A stretch of 23,669 nucleotides of DNA from positions 1,106,432-1,130,100 of the forward strand of contig BFEA01000490.1 of assembly GCA_003427395.1 (NCBI GenBank), in the 5' to 3' direction. The notes beneath the pieces were generated by a model. It worked only from the letters and a program-made list of their open reading frames with translations, was not told the DNA's origin and did no database searches. Source of the DNA: Chara braunii. Its lineage: Eukaryota > Streptophyta > Charophyceae > Charales > Characeae. Both the position numbers and the translations under genes were made by a program. Positions 1 through 9,619 of the stretch are shown in pieces (positions within the stretch are counted from its first letter, which is position 1; the number at the start of each line of letters is the position of its first letter).

Positions 1-129
1 ACTTTTGTCAAAGTTCAAACATGAGTGGATGTTCCGGTTCTTACTTTAGTTGCTCTTTCTCTAAGGGATGGGTGACCGACATTGGGCTGCTATTACGGGG
101 TGATGACTTGATTAGGATTAGAGGTCTCT

Positions 130-331
130 TGCCTTCTCTCTCTCTCTCTCTCTCTCTATCTCTATCTTTCCTTCCTTGTCTCGCTCTCCCCCTATCCCTT
201 TCCCTTCTCTCTCTCTCCCCCCTCTTTCTCCCTCTCTCCTTTCCCTCCTTGCCTTTTCTCTCTCTCTCTCTCTCTCTTCCCCTCTCTCTCTCTCGCATCA
301 TCATCTGACCCTCTCTCTCCCTTCCCCTCAC
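130..331. repeat. CT-rich microsatellite
   Basis: A long polypyrimidine tract made of imperfect CT runs broken by short C-rich and TTCC stretches. Reading frames across it encode only Leu/Ser or, on the other strand, Arg/Glu repeats. Those are low-complexity translations and are not called as genes. Confidence 0.9.
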
Positions 332-1108
332 TTAGCATATGACTAACCCTTCTCCCCCCTCACTTGGAAAACATTGCAAGGGCACGAGCGGAGAACGAAA
401 TCAGACCTCACTTGGTGGAGAAAGAGGACAAGGGGGGGGTAGTCGGTCCCTTGTGCCACCAAGAAGGCAAGACAGAGGACGTCCGAAAAAGGAAGTGGGA
501 GAGGTGGAATCCGAAAGAAAGCATAAGTTGAAAGTGAGGTCAGTTTGACTCAACCATCTCCCTAACTGCATGACTATGAGAAGAGAATGGGCTGATTGAA
601 CAACAAGAGGGAACAATGAGCAGCCAAAGGACTTGAAAGAATAGGCATGTGGGAAGGGCTATGTGTTGACCCCCGATGGGGGATTGTATGGATCTTCTTG
701 TTTGTGTGGAATTGTGCAGGTAAGTGATGGATAAAGATGCCTTGAGCGGGATAGGGGCAAGTGGAACCGGGCATCAAGAGGGAAAGGGAAGAGGGCGTAG
801 GGGCTATGGGACCCTTAACATAGAACTAACCCATGGATATGACTTGTGCGTTAGAAGACTTGGCGTGCAAATGAGAGTGTTGTCATGCCAAGGAAAAAGT
901 GATGTTGTGTGTGCATGCATATGAGGACCCCAAAAAGACTAAGGGGCCTACTTCAATAAGGTAGGACGTAAATTGAGAGATCCGATGGATGCGTAGAGGC
1001 GAGGGGGAGGACGGCCCCACCACACCCCGATGACGCCATATAGCCAAAATGCTTAGGGAAATGGTGCGTGGCCTAAGGATGACACTTAGCCTACGCACAA
1101 GAGAAGAG
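332..1108. other. No clear gene; one short coding-like stretch
   Basis: No gene is recognised here. At 364-531 (+) there is a 55-codon open stretch reading like a charged helix (it includes N-I-A-R-A-R-A-E-N-E-I-R-P-H-L). It crosses a run of eight G at 432-439 and stops at 529-531. A second frame across the G run gives a basic stretch with R-G-R-P-K-K, so this could be a frameshifted vestige. Around 707-722 the sequence ATTGTGCAGGTAAG resembles the TGCAG-containing stretches that precede copies 2 and 4 of the module family further along (4083-4090 and about 6005-6010). Nothing else is supported. Confidence 0.35.
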
Positions 1109-1251
1109 AAAGGCTCAAAGAACCCCTGGACTGCCTGCGTATTGGAAGGAGCAGTTGCTTGAGAACACAATAAAGAATANAAAGGCTCAAAGAACCCCTG
1201 GACTGCCTGCGTATTGGAAGGAGCAGTTGCTTGAGAACACAATAAAGAATA
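1109..1251. repeat. 71-bp direct duplication flanking a single N
   Basis: Bases 1109-1179 and 1181-1251 are identical copies of a 71-bp sequence beginning AAAGGCTCAAAG and ending AATAAAGAATA. A single N (1180) separates them. Perfect identity around an undetermined base is what gap-closing or contig-joining errors leave, so this may not be a true tandem duplication. Confidence 0.85.
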
Positions 1252-2251
1252 AAAAAAAATCAGCGTTGCGGAACGGCCAGCGAGACTACCACCCGGCGTG
1301 AGGGCTGAGCTACATCCCCAATGTCAAAGCTCTCTCGCGCGATGGCCCACCCCCATCCATCTCAAAGCACTAGGTGGGGGTGACCTTGGGACGAACGGCC
1401 CGCGCCCTGAGCATGAGTGTGGGCGGGCCGAGCCAACTGGGACCCGTAGTGGGGTCGACTAAGGCTCGAAAGTCTACCGGGGTTTGGCCCTACAAAAATG
1501 GTGGAGGTGAAGGGCATGGGGTTAAATTGACCCTTGCGATTCCGACGGGGGCGCCCGACGCATTGACGTGTACACAACTGAAGATAAGGAAAATGGACTT
1601 GTGTTTGCTCTTTCCCTTGTAAGAAATCAGATTTGAGGGTGGCTGGGCGCATGGCATGGCCAGGCCTGGAGGTATAACATGCATGCTATGCACTTGATGA
1701 ACCGTTCCTTTGAGGAATGGCTCTAGCCCTCCTTCGTCCGGTGGTGGTGTTCGCCAGTCCGGGGAAGCCTTGGGCAAGTCGCAGGTCGACCCTTCCTCTT
1801 CGTATGAAAGAAGGACTCCGGTTACCTAGCAGGCGGTTGGTGCTTGGCTTAGGCCAGGCTCCAATGAAAATCCCATGGTGGAGTGATCCGACAGAATGGA
1901 TGTTTTCCCCTTCTTCTTTTTGAGCCCAGCGGGCTCATGCACTTTGCACTTTTTGTTAATGACTGAAGGAACCAATAAGAACACAACGGGTCATCAATAA
2001 AGAACAATCCTACCCTATGAAAGGACAGACAAATGAAGAGAAGGGAATGAAGGGAGGTGCTAGACTCCAAGGAAAACTAGCTCACCCTTGAAGACTCTCA
2101 CGAGAAGGAACCAACCACTATGCATGAAAGTAGGGGGAGTGACACTCATTGTCCTGAGAGAAAATCTGTGAGTTATGGGTAGGAAGCGNTGGGTGCATCA
2201 AGGGAAAGACACTTGTACTATGTGTGNCCCNCTTGGGACTTGTGATTGCAT
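1252..2251. other. Intergenic sequence, no gene recognised
   Basis: A GC-rich stretch (about 1260-1480) is followed by mixed sequence. I found no tRNA-like B-box, no rRNA block and no reading frame with convincing amino-acid composition; the open stretches overlap on both strands and look random. Single N bases occur at 2189, 2227 and 2231. Confidence 0.5.
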
Positions 2252-2960
2252 GATTGGGATTTCGAGCGTCCTGCCATTTGGAAGGAAAGGATTGGTTTGC
2301 GCCGGCCGGTGCGGGATGCGAGTTGGTGGTCCTCTTTGAAGTTCACCGGGTTCCGTGTGTGGGGGTCGGACCATCGGACTGTCAGGCAAGGGTTGGTCTC
2401 GTCGGCTGACTAGTAGCATTCTCACCGGAGCGGTCCGAGCATGGCTCGATGATCTTGCCCAAGTGGGATGTGAAACCTCTTCAGGCGGGGCGGCTGCTTG
2501 GCGGCAGACGGCAGGGGGACCACTGCATATGGGGCAAGGAAGGAGCCTCGGAGGCAATTGAGAGTTTCTCGTATCATGGTTTGGGAAAAACTGTTCCTTA
2601 TCGGACCGATGGAAGTGAATGTCTGGACGGCTGACTCCAATGGCCCTACCGAGATGTGCGGGGTGATTCCCGAGATTAACGGTGGGTACACGAGCGGCAA
2701 GTCGGGATGGGGTATTCTGGGTAAGGAGGAAAGGGCGAAAGCCTTGCTGAGACCTGGGTACCGCGCTCGCGACGGTTGAGCTGTCCTTGAGGTATGGGAT
2801 AAAACCCTACCGATAGTACCAGCGGAGAGACCATATTGGGATGCCCGGTGAGGAGATGACCGACCCGTATGTGAGATTGCCTGATTTTTTGTACCCTCCC
2901 CCGTAAAGATTGATTGAGCTTGGGTTGTTGGACGGGTATTCTTCTAAGTCTATTCCCCCT
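2252..2960 (+). pseudogene. Possible decayed coding region, family unknown
   Basis: I do not recognise a family. A plus-strand frame at 2252-2413 stays open for 53 codons with protein-like composition (Trp- and Arg-rich, including D-W-D-F-E-R-P-A-I-W-K-E-R). It ends at TAG 2411-2413. Two further open stretches in other frames follow (2449-2634 and 2498-2779), then a shorter one near 2776-2910 containing E-L-S-L-R-Y-G-I. That last piece faintly resembles the F-S-L-K-Y-G-L-F motif of module copy 2. The spacing of about 900 bp upstream of copy 1 would suit an older, more decayed copy, but the other diagnostic motifs were not found. It could equally be chance open frames in GC-rich DNA. Confidence 0.25.
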
Positions 2961-3225
2961 CCCTTCTAAGTCCACACGAGTGAGAGATGATCGGAAAGAA
3001 GAAGGATAGAGGTCAATTGGAATGGAACCAAGAGAAAGAATGTGGGCAAATGGATGGCCGGCGGAGGGAATTATGGGAAAAGAGGTACTTAGGAATGGGA
3101 AGGTAAATTAGGGAGATCTTAATGGGGGGTCTGAAATAATCCTCATTTAGGAAAAGGGGTTGGTCTGAACAGAAGAACCGGTTGGTACTCTTTCATGAAA
3201 ACAGGGGCCGGGTGCTGAAAACAAG

Positions 3226-4062
3226 ATGGCGCGATGGTTGTCTCCCCCGACTTATACCAGCGGTCCAGAGATGCCAGTAGACGTAAAGGATGGGGTATCG
3301 GTCGTCCTCCCGAAAAATGGAACATGGACAGACCTTGAACCAGCGTATCAAACGGTAATGCTGGAAGGAGAGGATGCTTTCCTTTGGATATAAACAATAT
3401 GGACTAATGTCAACTTGACGAGGTTGTCACCAAGTTTAATGGATTTGAAATTCTGAGGGACAGTGGAAGCCCGGGGGTGGGTCTACTTGCCGCAAGGTGG
3501 GGAGAGACCTATGATCATAGAGTTGACACTCGGAAATACGCCGGACGAATTGTTTAGGAAGGCAGAAGCAAAGGTTGTGTGGGCTGCATGTCAGCGGTGG
3601 GAAATAGAAATGGAAAAGGTAGACGTGCGAGTGAAACTTGGGGATAGGGGAAACATGAGGCGACCCGTAAGAACCATGCAATGTGTGTTGCCCCCCTTCC
3701 TAGTGGATGCAATTTTTGGAACCTGGAGCAGGATAGTACGGATATGCCAGTCCATGACGAACCTCGGGCTATACCAATGCGCTAGGCAAGATTTTTTTCG
3801 GTTATCGGTAGAGATGGGGCCGTTCGAGGGGAACTGGGCGGACGAGCTAGCCGAGCTACTAAACTGTCTTAGCATAGACAATATCTTTGTTCTTAGCGCT
3901 GTGCATTGGGGGATAGTCTACAGGAATGTTGCAATAAGGGAGACGTTCCTAGATGGGGTAAGGGAGTTGGTGTACAACGAGAAGGACGACTTCAGTAATG
4001 AAGATGAGGATGAGGAGATAGAGGATTGGAAGTTCTCAGAGGAGTGGGAAAACTTAACTTAG
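3226..4062 (+). pseudogene. Tandem module family, copy 1 (two in-frame stops)
   Basis: Function unknown; the family is defined here by comparison with the three copies downstream. Starting at ATG 3226 (M-A-R-W), one frame runs 278 codons to TAG 4060-4062. It is interrupted by TAA at 3391-3393 and TGA at 3454-3456, with no frameshift. Family motifs in order are: a hydrophobic strand pair near residues 38-55, a divergent form of the G-T/S-L-x-L-S-E-x-G-W block around 78-90, and a K-V-D-V-R-V-K-L block before V-L-P-P-F-L. Then come F-F-R-L-S-V-E-M-G-P-F and a C-terminal W-G-I-V-Y-R-N segment. It ends with an acidic tail (E-D-E-D-E-E-I-E-D) not seen in the other copies. The uninterrupted part after the second stop (3457-4062) could still be translated. 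No signal peptide or membrane segment is evident. Confidence 0.6.
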
Positions 4063-4101
4063 GGAGGACGGGTGGCCTGGTATTGTGCAGGAAAGGGGAA
4101 G

Positions 4102-4857
4102 ATGACTAGAGAAGAAAGGATGATGGAATACACCTTCAAAGGCTGGGAACCACGACGACTCAGAGGAGGAATAGAAATGCCTATTCCAACAGGGAACGGA
4201 TGGAGAGGGACCACGTGCGATTAGATTGGGTTTGAGGTTGTCCGGGACTTGTCATATGTATGGATAGAGCGGATTTGGAACCCGGTAAGGGAAGAGGAAG
4301 GTTGGGACGATTTAGCATAGGGCAAAGTGGAGTCAGTCGGAACGATTGTCCTTTTCGAGGATGGATGGCACCTGTTTTGCACTATGATAGCCATGGCGCA
4401 GGACCCGATGTGGCTTCTAAGGGATGCAGAGGCGCGAACCCGGAAGGAAGGCAAGAGGTTCGCCAATGAAGGGTGGGACGAAGTTAGCAGCAAAGTTGTG
4501 ATGGGAGGATGGAAAGAACTCAGGCCTCCCTGCCTGCGCATAACAGCTTGGGTACCCGAGTTCGTGGCCGACTGGTTCGGGGGTTTTGAGCACACAGCAG
4601 ACGTAGCCGACTCCATGAGGAAAGTACACATAGAATGTGCCTGGCTGACCGAGGAGTTCTATAGGTTCTCCTTAAAGTATGGGCTCTTCTACGGGGATAA
4701 GGTCGGTGAGGTCATCACCATCCTGAGAATAGGCAAGTACGACCGCCTAGAAGTAAGCGCGAAAGCTTGGGACGCCATAGTTAGCCGGGAGACAGCGGTC
4801 GCGCCATCCTATGTGGACGATGTCTTTTTGCTGTTTGAGGTGCGGTGGTTTGATTAG
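4102..4857 (+). pseudogene. Tandem module family, copy 2 (two in-frame stops)
   Basis: Second head-to-tail copy, starting 876 bp after the start of copy 1. From ATG 4102 (M-T-R-E-E-R-M-M) one frame runs to TAG 4855-4857, broken by TAG at 4222-4224 and TAG at 4318-4320 and by no frameshift. The first stop aligns with a Trp in copy 3 (D-W), consistent with TGG to TAG. Recognisable blocks are G-T-I-V-L-F-E-D-G-W, K-V-V-M-G-G-W-K-E-L-R, F-Y-R-F-S-L-K-Y-G-L-F and S-Y-V-D-D-V-F-L-L-F-E. The last matches T-Y-I-D-D-L-Y-R-L-Y-E of copy 3. TATTGTGCAGG lies just upstream (4081-4091) and could be a 3' splice site or part of the repeated unit. It lacks the acidic tail of copy 1. Function unknown. Confidence 0.6.
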
Positions 4858-5104
4858 AAGGGTTCAAAGTTCGAGCGCCACGAGAAGGACGGAGTATGGA
4901 GAATGCATGTGAATTAGGATGTAACATAAGGAAGGAGCATGTACATTAGTCAGCAAGGGATGCGTGAGGGCCAAAGTAAAGGCAGGCATGGAAACGGGAT
5001 AGCAACAAGAACCAGTGTATGATAAGTTGGGGGGGGGGTGTGAAAGACTAAAATACGAAAGTGGAATCTCGGTGAGTGCAGCAAACAGACTAAGAAAGCG
5101 GGGA

Positions 5105-5911
5105 ATGAGACATTGCCAGATGGTCCGGCGAATGACGTTCTGGGAGGATAGACCTCGTGGGATTCTGCCACCAAGAATATCAGAAGGCAGGGTCGAAATA
5201 AGCCTGCCAACAAAAAGTACGGTAGGCAATCCGGTAATGGACTGGGTGGGGGTAGAGTTGGTGGAAGATACGGTGTACCTAGTAGTGGAGCTGGAATGGC
5301 GTGCAAGAGGGGAGTTTGGGGGCGTAGACTTGAATCGCTTGGGGTGTGTACATGTGACGGGATCCTTACACCTGTCGGAAGAGGGATGGCGAACCTTTGG
5401 GATTGCTTTGGCTTCCGGGGATGACCCCGTGCGAATGTTCGAAGGGGCATGGCAAATAACCTGGCGGGAGGGGTTTGAGTTTGCAGACCCGGGACGAGAT
5501 GATGTGACGGCTGAGGTAAAAGTCGCCGCAGCAGGGGTCTTTGAGCTGCCGAATGAGATCGTACGGATGAGTCTGCCGCCCTTCCTGCTAAGACGAATGG
5601 GAGGCGTAGAATGAGTGGAGCAGGCGGTAACTGCCGTAAGTAGGCTAAATTTCGGCGAAGCATTAATGTATCGAGAATACTACCGGGTTTTTCTAGAGAT
5701 GGGGCCTTTCAGGGACGAACAGGGGCGCGAGGTGTTTTGCATTCTACGAGCAGTGGTAAATACTAGGCCAGGAATCCCCCAAATAAGTGATGAGATCGTG
5801 TGGAGATTCATCCGGCGAGAGGTAGATCGGGGCACAACCTACATAGATGATCTCTACCGGCTCTATGAACAGCCGGAGGAGGCTACTGCTCTTTGGGGTA
5901 TAGAGGGGTAG
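5105..5911 (+). pseudogene. Tandem module family, copy 3 (one in-frame stop, best preserved)
   Basis: The best-preserved copy and a good reference for the family. I chose ATG 5105 because the frame upstream of it shows no similarity to the other copies; ATG 5120 or 5132 are alternatives. It spans 268 codons to TAG 5909-5911 with a single TGA at 5612-5614. Approximate residue positions of the shared blocks: W-V-G-V-E-L with Y-L-V-V-E-L-E-W at 47-65, G-S-L-H-L-S-E-E-G-W at 86-95, A-E-V-K-V at 136-140, L-P-P-F-L-L at 157-162, Y-Y-R-V-F-L-E-M-G-P-F at 192-202, and a C-terminal I-R-R-E-V-D-R-G-T-T-Y-I-D-D-L block at 236-250. The TGA splits it into an N-terminal part of 169 codons and a C-terminal part of about 98. 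I cannot assign a fold or function. Confidence 0.6.
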
Positions 5912-6028
5912 TTGGGACTAGAAAGGGAAATGAAAACACGAAGGACAAGGGGGCAGTAGTTGGACGGTTTCTAAGGATTGGCTGTAACACTTTCTATGTG
6001 GATCATGCAGGAAATCACCAAGGTAACC

Positions 6029-6595
6029 ATGGCAGCAAGACGTGAGCATGTGGAACTTCAGGCCCGTGTGCGAATGGCGCGCCAACCCCGGTACCCCGGA
6101 CCACCGTCGAATAACGGTGGACGTTGAGAAGTATCCCTCCCGTCGAGTTCAACTTATCGGGGGTTAGATATAGAATGGCGGGTTGTGACTTTGCGGAGGA
6201 ACGCCGCCTTCATGTTGGTAGAATGTCGGTGGACCGGGACGAGATTCGACCGAGGACCCGGGGATGATCTGTTTTCCAATCTGGAAGTTACCGGGACCAT
6301 GTATCTATCTGAGATCGGCTGGCACTCGTTGGGGGTAGAGATAGCACAAGGTCACGAGCTGACGTCGGTTTTTCAAAGGGCCGCCCGGACATTGATCCGG
6401 ATAGGACAATCAGTCAGGGGTAGAAGGAACGTGGGCTTACTTACCCGGGTGAAAATGGGGGGATGGCGTGAATTCAGAGCACAAACCACGCCGCTGAGGT
6501 GCCAGGTCCCCCGTTTTATGATAAATCTCGTCTTCGGGAGCCTCGCAAGGGCGCGAGAGCTGGCACACTCGGCAATAACGTGGGCAGGCCACTTT
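6029..6595 (+). pseudogene. Tandem module family, copy 4 (one stop, 3' truncated)
   Basis: Fourth copy, beginning at ATG 6029 (M-A-A-R-R-E-H), 924 bp after copy 3. The frame holds through TGA 6125-6127; the residues on either side (G-G-R, stop, E-V-S-L-P) match E-G-R-V-E-I-S-L-P of copy 3, so the stop replaces a coding position. Preserved blocks include A-F-M-L-V-E-C-R-W, G-T-M-Y-L-S-E-I-G-W-H-S-L-G, V-K-M-G-G-W-R-E-F-R and V-P-R-F-M. Similarity stops near 6580-6595, after A-R-E-L-A-H-S, where the sequence passes into the T/C-rich hairpin tract; the frame then runs on spuriously to 6640. The two C-terminal blocks (E-M-G-P-F and Y-I-D-D) are missing, so this copy was truncated by a deletion or insertion at that point. 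Confidence 0.55.
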
Positions 6596-7479
6596 CACTA
6601 TCCTCTAGAGTCTTCCCCGCTACCTCCTAGTCTCCTTTAAGTTCTCCCACTAGCATGGGCTCCTCCCTCCTCACTCCAAGTGCAAAGGTGCTCCTGTGAG
6701 CTCACTTGGGCAGCATGGGCACTCCTCATGCAAATGTGAGAGTGGCGGACTGCATACTCAGCTTATGTAGGCTGAAACCAGCAGTCCGGTCAGCCCATGA
6801 GCCTCCCTATGAGCCTTGGAGTGAACCGAGGTACCTCCAAGGCAAAATTCACTTAATAGGCCCTTCTGGAGGTACCTGGGCCTCATTTTGGCCAAGTACA
6901 TGCAGTCCAAGTGGTTGGTACCAACTCGGACTGCCTCTTCGCCTACTCTGGCCTCTTTTTCATTGCTCAAATGCTTCCCCCTAGCGTCCTAATGCCCAAG
7001 GGGCAGCAATACTTGAAATATCGATTTTTTCAAGTTTCGGCCTCTTTTGAGTAGGCCGAAGCATTTTTCCATATGGCGGCACATTTTCAGCCTTGGATCT
7101 GGCTGAGATCCAAGGCCAGCAATAATCTGAGCTACCCCCTAGTAGCCCTTGCTTCAATTTTGAGCCCCCAAGTTCAGTTTTTCAATTTTTGGTGCATCTG
7201 GCTCTCTTTTTGGGCCAAATGCACTGTTTTGTCATTTTTTCTCTTTTGTTTCTTTCCATTTTGGGCTGCTACCTCATTTCGGAGCTAGCCGTTTTGAGCT
7301 GGCCCACAAAAAACGGCTAGTTCCTCTCTACCATGAGATTTGATCTTAGATCCATGGTCCAAAAGAAAACCGGCCACTTCCTTTTTGCATTTTCTCTCAT
7401 TTTCAGCTTTTTAATTCAGATTTTTTTTAGGGTCATATCTCTGCAATCCGGATTGCCCTCCCTCATTCTAGGAGGGATG

Positions 7480-8110
7480 AGGTCACTGTTGGGACCTGCC
7501 AGTCCCTACTGTGCAGGTCCCAATAGGCCGGCACATTCTCCTCCACTCTTTTCTCCCTCTTTGTCTCATTCTCCCTCCTTTTTCTCTCATTTTTTTTTTT
7601 TTTTTTTTTTTTCTGTTTTGACAATTGTCAAACTACTGTGGCACCCTCTTTCTAGGCCCTAGGGCCTCGTTCAAGGCCAGGCTCATGGCTGTTACATGGT
7701 CGTTACATCTCGGATTCCAATAATGGCACCCCCATGCTCCTATTTTGCTCCCGTTTGCCAAATTCTGAGCCCCTTTTGCTCCGATTTTCTAGGGGCAGCC
7801 TTTTTCTCACGTTGGGCCTCTCAAGGCTCTATTTTTTAATGCCTTGCTAGTCCGAGATATCCCGGGCTGCTGGCCAGCCTTCCCAACACCCTTATTTTAT
7901 TTTTCTTTCTCTCATGGCTCTCCCACTTGCTCTCATTACTGCTTGCACTAGTGGTGCTAATATTTTTCACCGTCTAGATCCTCGATCTCGACGGCGCCGC
8001 TTGCTTCCACAATTATTCCTTGTGGTAACTCATGGTTCCCTTGGGACATCCCAAGTCCTCGCCATTCTTCTCCATACTAGTCTCATGTTCTTGTCCAGCC
8101 GGCGGTCCCA
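7480..8110 (+). repeat. Diverged repeat block, copy A
   Basis: The same landmarks in the same order recur about 1.4 kb downstream (8895-9490). They are a hairpin around C-T-G-C-C-A-G-T-C-C-C-T-A-C, a CTCATTCTCCC pyrimidine stretch, an AATAATGGC segment, CTCCGATTTTCT, and GCACTAGTGGTGCTAATATT followed by a hairpin. Divergence is high, with many indels, so this is an old duplication or two members of one repeat family. Confidence 0.6.
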
Positions 8111-8894
8111 CCGGCTCATGTCCCGTTTTTCAGATTTTTATTATTTTGACCCATTTGGTCCCCGACAACATTCCGGACGGCGTCCCATTTTTATTTTTTG
8201 GGGTCCCATTGCCCTTGGTGGTCCCATCATTTTTACATGTGTGCTGATTTTTCTAGGCCGTGAGATCCCATCTTACGGTCGTCGTTTACCGTCTATACTT
8301 GCCCCCTTGCCGAGATTGCTCCTTTCTAGCCTTTTCGGGCTTACCGTAGCCCATTTCCCTCTGGCCTTGGCATCCTCATGCAGTCCGTAATTTCTCGGAC
8401 TGCAGTCATGGCTGTTTTCCATACCCATAGCCCCACAACTTGCCCCATGTTGAAAGAAAATGAAACGTTAAATTTTCAAGTGCATTCGGGCTCAATATTG
8501 GCTTCGGATGCACCTAGAACATGTGTTTTCCTTCCCCCATGCAGTCCGTTGTAACTCGGACTGCAATGGGGGTCAATTCCTTAGCCCCAATGCCCCACAA
8601 CTAGCCCTCACTCAAAAGAAAAAGAAACGGCCAACTCCCAAGTGCATCCGGACTTGATTTTGNCTCCGGATGCACCTAAAACATGTGTTTCTCCTCATGC
8701 ATGCATTCCGTTTTATTCCGGTTGCAAGAGGCCTTGATTTTCTTTGATTTTCTCTGAAAAAATCAAAGAAAATCAAAGTCCTTTGTAACCGCCATATTCC
8801 AGAATGAATCTCCCCAAGTGACCGTTTTTTACCGTTAAGATCTTTTTCTCTTTTCTTTTCTTGTCTTTTCTTTTATTTTCTCTTTCTCCTCCTT

Positions 8895-9490
8895 TCTCGG
8901 ACAGTAGGGAGCTGCCAGTCCCTACCTATGGCAGTCCCTACTGACGGCCAACTCACTCACTCCTTCTCACCCCTTTTGTCTTATTCTCCCCCACTTTCTT
9001 TTCTTTTCTCTCTTTTTTCTAGCATGCCAAGTGTCAAGTGGCCGTTAAGGCCCTTTTCTAGTCTCTTCCTCTTAGTTTTGGCCCTCCCTATGCCCAAGGT
9101 GCAGTCCGTTATTTCTCGGACTGCAATAATGGCCTTCCCATGCCCATGGGAGCCTCCTTTTACTCCTACGTTTCTCCCCCAATGGTCCCTCCTACTCCGA
9201 TTTTCTCTCGGAGGGCTATTTTTCACATGGGGTCTCATTTGACTCTATTTTCTTGAGGGAGGCTGATCCGAGATTTTTCGGATTGCTCCCATGCCTCTCA
9301 CTTCTGTTTTCTTTACTTTTCCTTTTCCTTTTGGCCTTCCCGTTTGTCACCACTAATTCTTGCACTAGTGGTGCTAATATTCTTGGTCGTCAAGATGTGG
9401 ATCTTGACGGTGCCCCTTGCATTTATTATTTTCCCCTCATGCGGTGCCGCCGTTTCTTCTTGGGACTTTCACATATCCTCGCTACTTGTC
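8895..9490 (+). repeat. Diverged repeat block, copy B
   Basis: Counterpart of 7480-8110. The stem following GCACTAGTGGTGCTAATATT is perfect here (9388-9396 with 9401-9409), while in copy A the stem at 7970-7994 has different bases and one mismatch, so the ability to pair is largely kept although the sequence differs. It also contains one of the GCAGTCCG hairpins (9100-9125). Confidence 0.6.
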
Positions 9491-9619
9491 CCGTTGGTGG
9501 TCCCCGACACTTAGTCCCGTCGGCGGTCCCCAACACTTAGTCCTGTCGGTGGTCCCCGGCACTTAGTCCCATCGGCGGTCCCCGACACATTAGTCACGTC
9601 GGCAGTCCCCGACACATTT
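9488..9619 (+). repeat. 26-27 bp tandem repeat, five copies
   Basis: Five adjacent units at 9488-9513, 9514-9539, 9540-9565, 9566-9592 and 9593-9619. The consensus reads GTCCCGTCGGCGGTCCCC and then GACACTTA. Copies differ by a few substitutions, and the last two have one extra base. There are no spacers, so this is a minisatellite and not a CRISPR array. Confidence 0.9.

Noticed and set aside
21-331. Open frames of about 95 codons on both strands in the CT tract
   Set aside because: They are translations of a dinucleotide microsatellite (Ser/Leu or Arg/Glu repeats).
1255-1480. GC-rich block considered as tRNA or 5S rRNA
   Set aside because: No A/B box, cloverleaf or conserved 5S control region could be found.
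9488-9619. Regular 26-bp repeats resembling a CRISPR array
   Set aside because: Units are directly adjacent with no spacers, and the context is eukaryotic.
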